A DNA stretch of 64,000 nt from Lewinellaceae bacterium. GTDB taxonomy: Bacteria > Bacteroidota > Bacteroidia > Chitinophagales > Saprospiraceae. How positions within the stretch are numbered: the stretch's first letter is position 1; each line of letters starts with the position of its first letter. The notes beneath the pieces were generated by a model. That model had not been told where the DNA came from. It was given only the letters and a program-made list of their open reading frames with translations, and ran no database searches. A program made the translations under genes and the position numbers. Shown in pieces: positions 53,505-61,096 of the stretch. The stretch lies in NCBI GenBank assembly GCA_020636195.1, contig JACJYH010000004.1, forward strand, positions 372,001-436,000, written 5' to 3'.

Positions 53505-53549
53505 CAAGGATAAGATATCAAGCAACGATGCCTTATCCTTGCATTTTTT
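53503..53549 (+). terminator. Terminator between the zinc peptidase gene and frr
   Basis: TGCAAGGATAAG (53503-53514), a 17-base loop, and its exact complement CTTATCCTTGCA (53532-53543), followed by TTTTTTA. It ends only about 20 bases before the frr start codon. Confidence 0.85.
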
Positions 53550-53570
53550 ATTTAAGCAAAATCAAATACC

Positions 53571-54134
53571 ATGATTGAAGAAATAGAAGAACATATCGTG
53601 CACGCTTACGAAGGTTTTGACAAGGCCATTGAGCATTTAAATTTTGAGTTAAATAAAATTAGAGCCGGAAAAGCTTCACCAGCAATGCTCAATGGATTGA
53701 TGGTGGAATATTATGGCTCTCCTACCCCACTTTCTCAAGTAGCCAATATCAGCACAACGGATGCGAGAACTATTTCCATTCAACCATGGGAGAAAAAAAT
53801 GCTCTCTGTCATAGAGAGATGTATATTTGAAGCAAATCTGGGAATAACGCCGATGAATGATGGTGAAGTCGTCAGATTGAGCATTCCACCGATGAGCGAA
53901 GAAAGACGGACACAACTAGCCAAACAAGCGAAGGCCGCCGGAGAAGAGTCACGTGTCGCAATCAGGGCGCACAGGCACAAAATCATCGATTTCATCAAGA
54001 AAAAAATAAAGGATGGTTTCCCGGAAGATGCCGGAAAACGAAAAGAGGATGAAATCCAAAAAAATGTGGACTCATATATGTCGAAGATCGACCACATAGT
54101 AGAAGTCAAGGAAAAAGACATAATGACATTATAA
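53571..54134 (+). CDS. frr: Ribosome recycling factor
   Basis: A 187-residue factor that splits post-termination ribosomes with EF-G. Family signatures: LNKIRAGKASPAML, YYGSPTPLSQVANIS, ISIQPWEKKMLSVIERCI, GEVVRLSIPPMSEERR, and the C-terminal helix with VDSYMSKIDHIVEVKEKDIMTL. Length matches the family (about 185). pyrH, its usual partner, is not in the window. It heads a run of closely spaced genes. Confidence 0.97.
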   Translation: MIEEIEEHIVHAYEGFDKAIEHLNFELNKIRAGKASPAMLNGLMVEYYGSPTPLSQVANISTTDARTISIQPWEKKMLSVIERCIFEANLGITPMNDGEVVRLSIPPMSEERRTQLAKQAKAAGEESRVAIRAHRHKIIDFIKKKIKDGFPEDAGKRKEDEIQKNVDSYMSKIDHIVEVKEKDIMTL

Positions 54135-54137
54135 TCC

Positions 54138-55145
54138 ATGATGACGAAACTCAAACCATATTTTATTGGCATTGGAGTACTTTTTGCTCTATGGCTTATT
54201 GGAACATTATTGGTCAGTTCAGAAGTGAATACAGAGACATATACAACTTTTGATGCTCCGAAAGAGTATGTTTACAATGTTATTAACGACTTGAATTTGC
54301 AAAGAAAAATTTCTATTATGAAATCAGATCCAAGCTTTGCAATGAAATGTAAAAATATTACCAAAGGTAAAAACAGCCAATGCTCATACACATCCGAAAA
54401 ATATGGCAACGGAGGTTTTGAGATCATTCAAAACAATGCTGATACTATATATATAAAACAAAATATTGAATCAGGATTTGAAAAGAACTACACCTATGTC
54501 TTTGAACCTAAAGATTCCACCCATACCGATGTACATGTATTCATTAAGAGTAAAGTATCAAAACTAAAATCCCTTTTTAAGTACTTTTCTGCATCCAGTT
54601 TAAAGTCTGAATCCGAGGAAATGATGAAAAATGCCAAATTGATTGTTGATGACAGGCAAAAACTAAGTTTATATAATGGGTTCTATGTAAAAAACGAAGC
54701 GTTTAATACTCGATATTTTATCTATAATGCAGAAACCGTGAAGGGAGAAAATATCAATTCGTATTATACACAGACTTTATCAGCTTTGTACCAAAATGCC
54801 ATAAAGGCTGGAATCACACCATCAGGGCCTGCATGTAAATTGTATTTAGGATGGAATGACACACTCAACATGACGACAATTGCGGCTGCAATACCAGTTT
54901 TGGCGGAGACCAATGTATCATTTGCTAAATCATTGACTATTCCAACCCAACAAGCGGCGGTTGTTGAATTTGTGGGTGATTTAAGGGGATTAGGTTTGGC
55001 TCATGTTGCTATCGATGATTATGTAAATGATCGCGGTTTAAGAATAAATCCACCAGTAATTGAAGAGTATATCTCTGATCCATCGGTCTCTCCAAATGAA
55101 AATACATGGAAAACCAACATCATTTACTGTGTAAAACCTAGATAA
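54138..55145 (+). CDS. Membrane-anchored SRPBCC/GyrI-like effector-binding domain protein
   Basis: A 335-residue protein with one N-terminal membrane segment (about 8-27), a SRPBCC-like domain (about 30-160, TFDAPKEYVYNVINDLNLQRK, then the FEKNYTYVFEP region), and a C-terminal GyrI/AraC-effector-like domain (about 175-335) ending in WKTNIIYCVKP. No DNA-binding domain is present, so it is not an AraC-type regulator; it more likely binds a hydrophobic ligand at the membrane face. It starts 3 bases after frr. Confidence 0.75.
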   Translation: MMTKLKPYFIGIGVLFALWLIGTLLVSSEVNTETYTTFDAPKEYVYNVINDLNLQRKISIMKSDPSFAMKCKNITKGKNSQCSYTSEKYGNGGFEIIQNNADTIYIKQNIESGFEKNYTYVFEPKDSTHTDVHVFIKSKVSKLKSLFKYFSASSLKSESEEMMKNAKLIVDDRQKLSLYNGFYVKNEAFNTRYFIYNAETVKGENINSYYTQTLSALYQNAIKAGITPSGPACKLYLGWNDTLNMTTIAAAIPVLAETNVSFAKSLTIPTQQAAVVEFVGDLRGLGLAHVAIDDYVNDRGLRINPPVIEEYISDPSVSPNENTWKTNIIYCVKPR

Positions 55146-55150
55146 TCACA

Positions 55151-56131
55151 GTGAAGGATCATGAATCCCTTAGAAAATGGATCGAATTGGCCAATGATTT
55201 TGGAAAAACTAAGACTCCATTTTTATTCATATTAGATTTTGAACTAAAAAAGCCGATAATATATGCTTTGGATAATATTCCGGAAAATATATCCTATAAA
55301 GTCAATACTCGCAAAAATTACAATATAAAAGCAAAGTCATCAAGAAAAATTGTTCTCCACAAATCACCTATACTATTTTCAGAATATAAAATGAAATTTG
55401 ATAAGGTTATGGAAGAAATCTTGTACGGCAATTCATTTCTTCTAAATTTGACTATAAAAACAAAAATAGAATCCAACTTCACACTAAAGGAGATTTTTAC
55501 AGCCGCTCATGCCAAATATAAGCTGTTTTTTGATAATAAGTTTTGTGTGTTTTCTCCTGAATCTTTTATAAAAATTGAAGATAATTATATAAAAACCTTT
55601 CCCATGAAAGGAACGATAAATGCATCAATTAAAGATGCTAAATACAAGCTCCTAAATGATCAAAAAGAAATGGCAGAGCATGCTACCATCGTGGATCTAC
55701 TCAGAAATGATTTAAGTCAAGTTGCCAAATCAGTGCATGTAAAAAAGTACAGATACATTGACAAAATAAATACAACCGACACTTCACTTTATCAAGCCAG
55801 CTCTGAAATAATTGGAAAACTGCATGATAATTACTATGCTTCATTGGGTGATCTATTAATTTCATTATTGCCGGCAGGAAGTGTCAGCGGTGCACCAAAA
55901 ATTAAGACTGTAGAGATTATAAAAGAAGCTGAAAAGGAAGAAAGAGGATATTACACCGGCATTTTTGGAATCTTTGATGGAGAGAATTTGGATTCCGGAG
56001 TCATGATAAGGTTTATAGAAAACATAGATGGGCAATTGTATTACCGCAGCGGCGGAGGGATAACCTTTCAAAGCAATGCAGAGAGCGAGTTTTTGGAATG
56101 TATCGATAAAATCTATGTCCCGATTAGTTGA
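55151..56131 (+). CDS. pabB: Aminodeoxychorismate synthase component I (PabB)
   Basis: Converts chorismate (with ammonia from a PabA partner) to aminodeoxychorismate for folate synthesis. It is 326 residues, shorter than the 450-residue E. coli form, lacking most of the N-terminal half. Chorismate-enzyme motifs: FPMKGTI near residue 153, EMAEHATIVDLLRNDLSQV near 175, LLPAGSVSGAPKIKTVEIIKEAE near 236, GYYTGIFGIFDG near 263, and YRSGGGITFQSNAESE near 300. The start is GTG at 55151, 5 bases after the previous stop. It overlaps pabC by 17 bases. Confidence 0.9.
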   Translation: MKDHESLRKWIELANDFGKTKTPFLFILDFELKKPIIYALDNIPENISYKVNTRKNYNIKAKSSRKIVLHKSPILFSEYKMKFDKVMEEILYGNSFLLNLTIKTKIESNFTLKEIFTAAHAKYKLFFDNKFCVFSPESFIKIEDNYIKTFPMKGTINASIKDAKYKLLNDQKEMAEHATIVDLLRNDLSQVAKSVHVKKYRYIDKINTTDTSLYQASSEIIGKLHDNYYASLGDLLISLLPAGSVSGAPKIKTVEIIKEAEKEERGYYTGIFGIFDGENLDSGVMIRFIENIDGQLYYRSGGGITFQSNAESEFLECIDKIYVPIS

Positions 56132-56717
56132 AACCATAAAAATATCAAATGGTCGCATCTTCCATTTGGATCTTCATAACAATCGCTTCAGATTGGCCCG
56201 TAAAGAATTGTTCGGTATTGAAGATAAGTTGGACATAAAAAAGTTTATTTCTATACCAGCTGATCAAAAAACAGGTTTATTTAAATGCAGGATTTGTTAC
56301 AGCGACCTGATTCATTCTGTTTCTATTGAGCCGTATTCTCTTAGAAATATTGGTAATGTCAAGTTAATTTATGATGATGCTATATCTTACGATTATAAAT
56401 TTGAGAATAGAGAACAACTGGATCGATTATTTGCACAACGAGAGACTGCTGATGAAGTATTGATTGTGAAAAATGGGTACATTAGTGATAGTTATTATTA
56501 TAACTTGGTGTTTCAGAAGCATCACCAATTTATCACACCCAGAAAACCTTTGCTTTGTGGTACCCAGCGTCAATATTTACTGAATCGTTCCCGTATCATT
56601 GAAGGCGATGTATCTCCGAAGCAATTATTGTCATATGATAAAATTCACTTTATCAATGCTCTTACGCCTTTGGGAAAGTTGTCATTAGATATTGCCTCAA
56701 AACATATCATCACGTAA
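56115..56717 (+). CDS. pabC: Aminotransferase class IV (aminodeoxychorismate lyase-like, PabC)
   Basis: A 200-residue PLP enzyme that most likely releases pyruvate from aminodeoxychorismate to give 4-aminobenzoate. It begins MSRLVETIKISNGR at 56115; a start at 56076 would only add residues in the pabB overlap. Fold signatures: NNRFRLARKELFG near residue 30, KCRICYS near 68 and ADEVLIVKNGYISDSYYYNLVF near 118. It is shorter than typical PabC (about 270), so the assignment rests on context with pabB. The exact PLP lysine is not obvious by eye. Confidence 0.8.
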   Translation: MSRLVETIKISNGRIFHLDLHNNRFRLARKELFGIEDKLDIKKFISIPADQKTGLFKCRICYSDLIHSVSIEPYSLRNIGNVKLIYDDAISYDYKFENREQLDRLFAQRETADEVLIVKNGYISDSYYYNLVFQKHHQFITPRKPLLCGTQRQYLLNRSRIIEGDVSPKQLLSYDKIHFINALTPLGKLSLDIASKHIIT

Positions 56718-56720
56718 GCC

Positions 56721-57554
56721 ATGACGATAATATATAAATGCATTAAAATATTACACCCGTATTTTCCGTGGATCTCACATACTCTTGTATGGTTATTTTA
56801 TATTTTTGCTAAGTATATCATGAAATATAGAAAAGATGTCATCAATCAAAATCTTATAAATTCCCTGTATACTGATCAGTCCGAAGTAAAAAAAATTAGA
56901 AATAAATTTTATTCACATTGGCGAAAGCACCTAATACAGATTTTTGATATTATAGCATTTGATCAAACGAGAGTATTGGAACATATTGAATGTGATACAA
57001 GTGCTGTGGAAAACTCAAAAGGTGGAATCATTCTCGCCGCTCATTTCGGCAATTGGGAACAAAATATTATTGCACTTCCACTATTTTTACATCAAAAAAT
57101 TGTAGGCTTTTACAAGCCGTTGAAAAATGCAGTTATGAATGAAACTATGATCCATGTGCGTAGTAAATTTGGGTTGGAATTATTGCCCATGGAAAAGGTT
57201 GCGAGAGAAGTGACGTCCTACCCTACTGAGAATAAATTTTATGTATTCTTGGCTGACCAAAGTCCCGTAAATTTAAACGGTGTCTATTGGAATCAATTTT
57301 TAACTCAAAAAACACCTTGGTTGATTGGCTCGGAAAAAATGGCAAAAAAGTATAAAATGCCTGTATATTATCTACATCAAGAACCTAAGGCCAACGGTCA
57401 ATATAAGATGTCCTTATCTAAGATTACAAATGATGCTTCACTAGAGCCTGACAATTATATCATTGAAACATATAGCCAATTATTGGAGAAAGACATTTTA
57501 CGCAATCCTTCGTATTGGCTTTGGTCCCATAGAAGATGGAAAAGGGCAAAATAA
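56721..57554 (+). CDS. Lysophospholipid/lipid A acyltransferase family (LpxL/HtrB-like)
   Basis: A 277-residue acyltransferase with an N-terminal membrane segment (about 18-35) and the catalytic HX4E motif as HFGNWE (His108 to Glu113). GGIILAAHFGNWEQN, VGFYKPLKNAVMNE and FVFLADQSPVN-like segments match the LpxL/HtrB family that adds secondary acyl chains to lipid A. It is 3 bases after pabC and the last gene of the frr run. A role in lipid A or an ornithine/aminolipid is possible. Confidence 0.85.
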   Translation: MTIIYKCIKILHPYFPWISHTLVWLFYIFAKYIMKYRKDVINQNLINSLYTDQSEVKKIRNKFYSHWRKHLIQIFDIIAFDQTRVLEHIECDTSAVENSKGGIILAAHFGNWEQNIIALPLFLHQKIVGFYKPLKNAVMNETMIHVRSKFGLELLPMEKVAREVTSYPTENKFYVFLADQSPVNLNGVYWNQFLTQKTPWLIGSEKMAKKYKMPVYYLHQEPKANGQYKMSLSKITNDASLEPDNYIIETYSQLLEKDILRNPSYWLWSHRRWKRAK

Positions 57555-57570
57555 AAGCTACATCGATATT

Positions 57571-57792
57571 TTATCTATTGCCGAATAATTTGAATATAAG
57601 ATTCAAAATCAAGCTTAGCAGTATCATGGTGGTTATGGGAAAGTAAAAAGAAAAATTGTCTCTCTTGATTCTAATATCACCGGGTAGATGGCCTAAAAAC
57701 CCCAATTTATTGCCAAAAAAATACCAAATAATGCCAATGAACACTACCGCAATACCTATAAATATGATGAATTTTCCTGAATCTTGATTCAT
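57571..57792 (-). CDS. DUF2905 membrane protein
   Basis: A 73-residue protein with two membrane segments (about 8-25 and 50-68) separated by the family motif LGHLPGDIRIKRDNFSFYFPI, characteristic of DUF2905. The start at 57792 makes an ATGA overlap with the nucleotidyltransferase stop, implying translational coupling; a start three codons earlier (57801) is possible. Function unknown. Confidence 0.85.
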   Translation of the reverse strand: MNQDSGKFIIFIGIAVVFIGIIWYFFGNKLGFLGHLPGDIRIKRDNFSFYFPITTMILLSLILNLIFKLFGNR

Positions 57793-58712
57793 TCTGTCCA
57801 TAAATTCGCTGGATAGGTAGCATCTTGAATCAACTGCTCTATCCTTTTTTCAACCATAGGTTTGTCATTTTGGTATGTCACTCCAAACCATTCTGAATCT
57901 GTATCGATGACTTTGACTTTGATTTTGTCTTCATTGATCAAAGTATCTATCAAACTGGGAATGTAAAATTCAGAAGTCAATTCATGTCCTTGTTGGGTCA
58001 AAAATTCAATCAGCATATTTTCTGCAAATTGAAAATAATTTGGCTTGAAGCCCCACATATTCATAGATACCAAGGTATTCTCATCTAAAATTTGGGATGT
58101 TCCGTCTTCCTTGGGATAGGAAATCTTACCATCGCTTTCTTTACCAATTTTTGTACACTCAATCACTTGAGCGAGGTGGCCCAAATCATTTTTATAACAA
58201 ACTCCTCTATTGACAGTACCATGATCTGACAACGTGTTTTTCAAATAATAGGCGATCACAGCATATTCATCATCAGATTGGCTATCGGTTAAAAAATCGT
58301 ATAATTGACTAAACGCTTCGACTCCATAATAATCATCAGCATTGATCACACCGAATGGTTCATTGATTACGTTTCTGGCTACCCAAATGGCATGAGAAGT
58401 ACCCCAAGGTTTCTCTCTATCAGGATGCATATTTGGTCGAATCGGTAAATCAAATAAAGATTGATTGACAAATTCCATTTCGATTTTATTTCCCAGTCTT
58501 TCCCTGAAATACTTTTCAAAGTCGTCCCTAAACCAATCTCTTATAATAAATACTACTTTCCCGAAGCCTGCGTGCATGGCATCATAGATAGAATATTCTA
58601 TAATTGTCTCATTATTCGGTCCGAAACCGTCCATTTGTTTTAGTTTTCCATATCTGCTACCCATGCCTGCTGCAAGTACCAATAAAGTAGGTTTTTGAGA
58701 TTTTTGACCCAT
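57789..58712 (-). CDS. Sugar-nucleotide nucleotidyltransferase family protein
   Basis: A 307-residue NTP transferase. The N-terminal LLVLAAGMGSRYGKLKQMDGFGPNNETIIEYSIYDA is the nucleotide-binding signature of the GT-A/sugar-1-phosphate nucleotidyltransferase family; VINADDYYG near residue 125 carries the metal-binding aspartates. The start at 58712 is used because a longer TTG start at 58733 would lie inside the promoter motif at 58731-58738. The sugar is unknown. Coupled to DUF2905. Confidence 0.88.
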   Translation of the reverse strand: MGQKSQKPTLLVLAAGMGSRYGKLKQMDGFGPNNETIIEYSIYDAMHAGFGKVVFIIRDWFRDDFEKYFRERLGNKIEMEFVNQSLFDLPIRPNMHPDREKPWGTSHAIWVARNVINEPFGVINADDYYGVEAFSQLYDFLTDSQSDDEYAVIAYYLKNTLSDHGTVNRGVCYKNDLGHLAQVIECTKIGKESDGKISYPKEDGTSQILDENTLVSMNMWGFKPNYFQFAENMLIEFLTQQGHELTSEFYIPSLIDTLINEDKIKVKVIDTDSEWFGVTYQNDKPMVEKRIEQLIQDATYPANLWTE

Positions 58713-58730
58713 GATTATTTTTTTGATCTG

Positions 58731-58738
58731 CAAATGTA
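58731..58738 (-). promoter_or_regulatory. Candidate -7 promoter element for the nucleotidyltransferase-DUF2905 operon
   Basis: Minus-strand TACATTTG matches TAnnTTTG, 18 bases before the ATG at 58712; it helps fix that start. Confidence 0.5.
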
Positions 58739-58925
58739 AGACGAATAATTAGGGTATCAAAAGAGAGAAAACTGATTCCTATCATGTTAAAGATTGTTAA
58801 TGAACAATAAAGAAAAAAATATCTAATGTTTTACATATTGATTGCGAAAAACTTAACTAAAATTTCGGTAATTTTGACAATTGAAAAAAAAAGTATTAAA
58901 AAATACTACATACATAATATACCAA

Positions 58926-58933
58926 TACCTTTG
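58926..58933 (+). promoter_or_regulatory. Candidate -7 promoter element for the alanine-rich lipoprotein gene
   Basis: TACCTTTG matches TAnnTTTG, 36 bases before the ATG at 58970. Confidence 0.5.
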
Positions 58934-58969
58934 CAGCATTATTTTCACAATATTAAATTTATTCAAAAA

Positions 58970-59518
58970 ATGAAAAATCTTTTATTATTATTTGCTTTAC
59001 CTTTATTCGTATTTTCTTGTAAATCAGGTATGGAAGCTCACAAAGCTGCTATCACTGATCTTGATGCAAACTGGACTGCTGCTTCTACAGCTGTTGCTGA
59101 TTTTGCAAACAACCTTACTAAAGATATCACTTCACAGACAGAAGCTGCTAGCAGCTTGATGTTGGAAGAATCTGCAGTAGCTGCTCTTAAACCAGATATG
59201 GCAGCAAAATGGAATGAAGCAACAACAGCATTCAAAAGTGCAACTGCTGCTTACCAACCAGTACAAGCTGAATTGACAGATTTCACAAACATGTGGACTG
59301 AAAAAGCAGCTGAAGTAACTGCATTGAAAGATGCTTTGACTTCTGGAAAGTATGAAGGCGACGCTGTTGCTAAAATTGCTGAACTTTCAGGTTTAGTAAC
59401 TCAAGCAAATGAGAAAGTAGCTGCATGGACAGCTAAGCAAGGTGAACTTAAGGGTGGTGTTGACTCTGCTCTAGGTATGCTTAAAACAGCTTATGAAATG
59501 GTAGCTCCTAAGAAATAA
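58970..59518 (+). CDS. Alanine-rich helical lipoprotein, probably abundant
   Basis: A 182-residue predicted lipoprotein: MKNLLLLFALPLFVFSC, lipobox Cys17. The mature part is almost all helical, with heptad-like Ala/Leu spacing (AVAALKPDMAAKWNEATTAFKSATAAY, IAELSGLVTQANEKVAAW), and four Trp residues. The start is the ATG at 58970; an upstream in-frame ATG at 58826 would run across the promoter. Alanine codons are only GCT and GCA, a strong bias compared with neighbours. With its own promoter and strong terminator, this looks like a highly expressed structural envelope lipoprotein, but that is inference. Confidence 0.8.
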   Translation: MKNLLLLFALPLFVFSCKSGMEAHKAAITDLDANWTAASTAVADFANNLTKDITSQTEAASSLMLEESAVAALKPDMAAKWNEATTAFKSATAAYQPVQAELTDFTNMWTEKAAEVTALKDALTSGKYEGDAVAKIAELSGLVTQANEKVAAWTAKQGELKGGVDSALGMLKTAYEMVAPKK

Positions 59519-59534
59519 TTATAAGAGCAAATGT

Positions 59535-59572
59535 AAAAGCCCGAATTGAATGTTTCAGTTCGGGCTTTTTTT
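59535..59572 (+). terminator. Terminator of the alanine-rich lipoprotein gene
   Basis: AAAAGCCCGAATTGA pairs with TCAGTTCGGGCTTTT (15 pairs with one G-T), small loop, then a T run. Lies about 16 bases after the stop. Confidence 0.9.
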
Positions 59573-59642
59573 ATTTAACATTACATTATTACTTCAATTG
59601 TAACCAAACATTCTGTGATACAGTTTTACATAAAAGTTTAAG

Positions 59643-60320
59643 ATGAAAGCATATTTCTCTTTTCTGGTAATTTTGATCACCACATTATCTGTGGGTTTAG
59701 CACAAAACAATAACTTTCAAGAAAAAAGTGACCCAAACGCTAAATTGATTCTTGATAAACTGGAAAAACAATTTAAGTCATATACATCCTATGAACTGCC
59801 ATTTACTATAGAGTTTGAAAATCCTGAAAACGGAAAAACACAAGATAAAGGCCAATATATTCAGAAAGGAAAAAGTTATTTTATAAAATTAGGTTCGCAG
59901 GAAATTTACACTGACGGCAAAACCAACTGGGTATATTTGAAAGACAGAAACGAAGTTCAAATTACAGATGTTGAACCGAATACTAACAATAATTTCTTTT
60001 CGCCACAACAGCTATTGGAGTCGTATAAGTCAAATCAATTCTATTATGCTATAACAAAGGAAAGCACCATCAAAGGAAAAAAAATCTGCGAAATCGAATT
60101 TAAACCATTGGCTCGTGGAGTATCTTACACAAAAATTAGACTAACCATAGATAAAACACAAAACAAATTGATATCTTTACGTGTCTTTAATAGAGACGGT
60201 TCAAAACAAACCCTCCAATTGGGAAATGTTGTTTCAAATAAAATATACGATGCTTCGGTGTTTCATTTTGATCCCAAAACAGTACCTGGCATACGTATTG
60301 AAGATCTGAGAATTGATTAA
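59643..60320 (+). CDS. lolA: LolA-like outer-membrane lipoprotein carrier protein
   Basis: A 225-residue periplasmic protein with signal peptide MKAYFSFLVILITTLSVGLAQ and a LolA fold: an incomplete beta-barrel seen as YELPFTIEFENPENGKTQDKGQYIQKGKSYFIKLGSQEIYTDGKTNWVYLKDRNEVQI. In the Lol system it ferries lipoproteins from LolCDE to the outer membrane. The C-terminal DASVFHFDPKTVPGIRIEDLR matches Bacteroidota LolA. A LolD-like ATPase is encoded elsewhere in the window (9536). Confidence 0.88.
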   Translation: MKAYFSFLVILITTLSVGLAQNNNFQEKSDPNAKLILDKLEKQFKSYTSYELPFTIEFENPENGKTQDKGQYIQKGKSYFIKLGSQEIYTDGKTNWVYLKDRNEVQITDVEPNTNNNFFSPQQLLESYKSNQFYYAITKESTIKGKKICEIEFKPLARGVSYTKIRLTIDKTQNKLISLRVFNRDGSKQTLQLGNVVSNKIYDASVFHFDPKTVPGIRIEDLRID

Positions 60321-60353
60321 ATAGAACCAATTCAGTTACTCAGTTTACCAACC

Positions 60354-60391
60354 AGCGATTCTTGGCTCAACCTCCAGGAATCGCTTTTTTT
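60354..60391 (+). terminator. Terminator after lolA
   Basis: AGCGATTCTTGG pairs with CCAGGAATCGCT (12 pairs with one G-T), 8-base loop, then TTTTTTTA. It ends about 22 bases before the next start codon (60414). Confidence 0.85.
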
Positions 60392-60413
60392 ATATTGACA
60401 AAGCCAATGCACT

Positions 60414-61082
60414 ATGTATAAGTTCTTGTTTTATTTCCTTTCGATGTTATTTTCAATTTCATCAGCTAATGGACAGTTTGGTTTACGATTAAAAACACAC
60501 TCTAATAAGCTAAGAAACATCAATGCAGAATTGGCAGCTGCTCATAGTACTAACACAACATTGTATCATCGTGAGTATGAGGCAGGAATTGATTATTGGT
60601 TTAGATTAACTAAAAGCAGAATTGAATTTACACCAGAATTATCTGTGGGATATTCATCACAAAGTATTTCTGAATTGCCTGATTTTGAATCAACACTTTG
60701 GAAATATAATGTTCTCTTAAATATCCAAATTTATGCCTTAGATTTAGAAGGTGACTGCAATTGTCCTACTTTTTCAAAACAAGGCGCAACCATCAATAAA
60801 GGTTTATTTTTCCAACTGGTGCCCAAATTGACATACAACAATGAGAAATTACAGGAAAATCAAAACTCAACCAGTTTAAATCAATGGACGTATGGAGTTG
60901 GAATTGGTATGGGATTGGATATAGGCGTCAGTGATTTATTGACGGTGAGCCCGATTGTAACATATTTCATCAACTCTTCATTCAATTCGCAGTGGGTTCC
61001 TGGTGTTGATGATAATCCTTCTCAGCTACAGTTTGCATTACGATTTGGATTCAGGCCTGATTACGCACATCGGCGAAGATAG
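60414..61082 (+). CDS. Outer-membrane beta-barrel-like protein
   Basis: A 222-residue protein with a signal peptide (about 1-21, MYKFLFYFLSMLFSISSANGQ) and alternating beta strands with aromatic girdle residues (FTPELSVGYSS, GLFFQLVPKLTYN, WTYGVGIGMGLDIGVS, LQFALRFGFRP). The pattern fits a small outer-membrane barrel (PorT/OmpW-like in broad terms). No named family recognised. It ends 14 bases before the helicase gene; a terminator lies just upstream of its start. Confidence 0.65.
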   Translation: MYKFLFYFLSMLFSISSANGQFGLRLKTHSNKLRNINAELAAAHSTNTTLYHREYEAGIDYWFRLTKSRIEFTPELSVGYSSQSISELPDFESTLWKYNVLLNIQIYALDLEGDCNCPTFSKQGATINKGLFFQLVPKLTYNNEKLQENQNSTSLNQWTYGVGIGMGLDIGVSDLLTVSPIVTYFINSSFNSQWVPGVDDNPSQLQFALRFGFRPDYAHRRR

Positions 61083-61096
61083 GAAAGAGTCATCTT

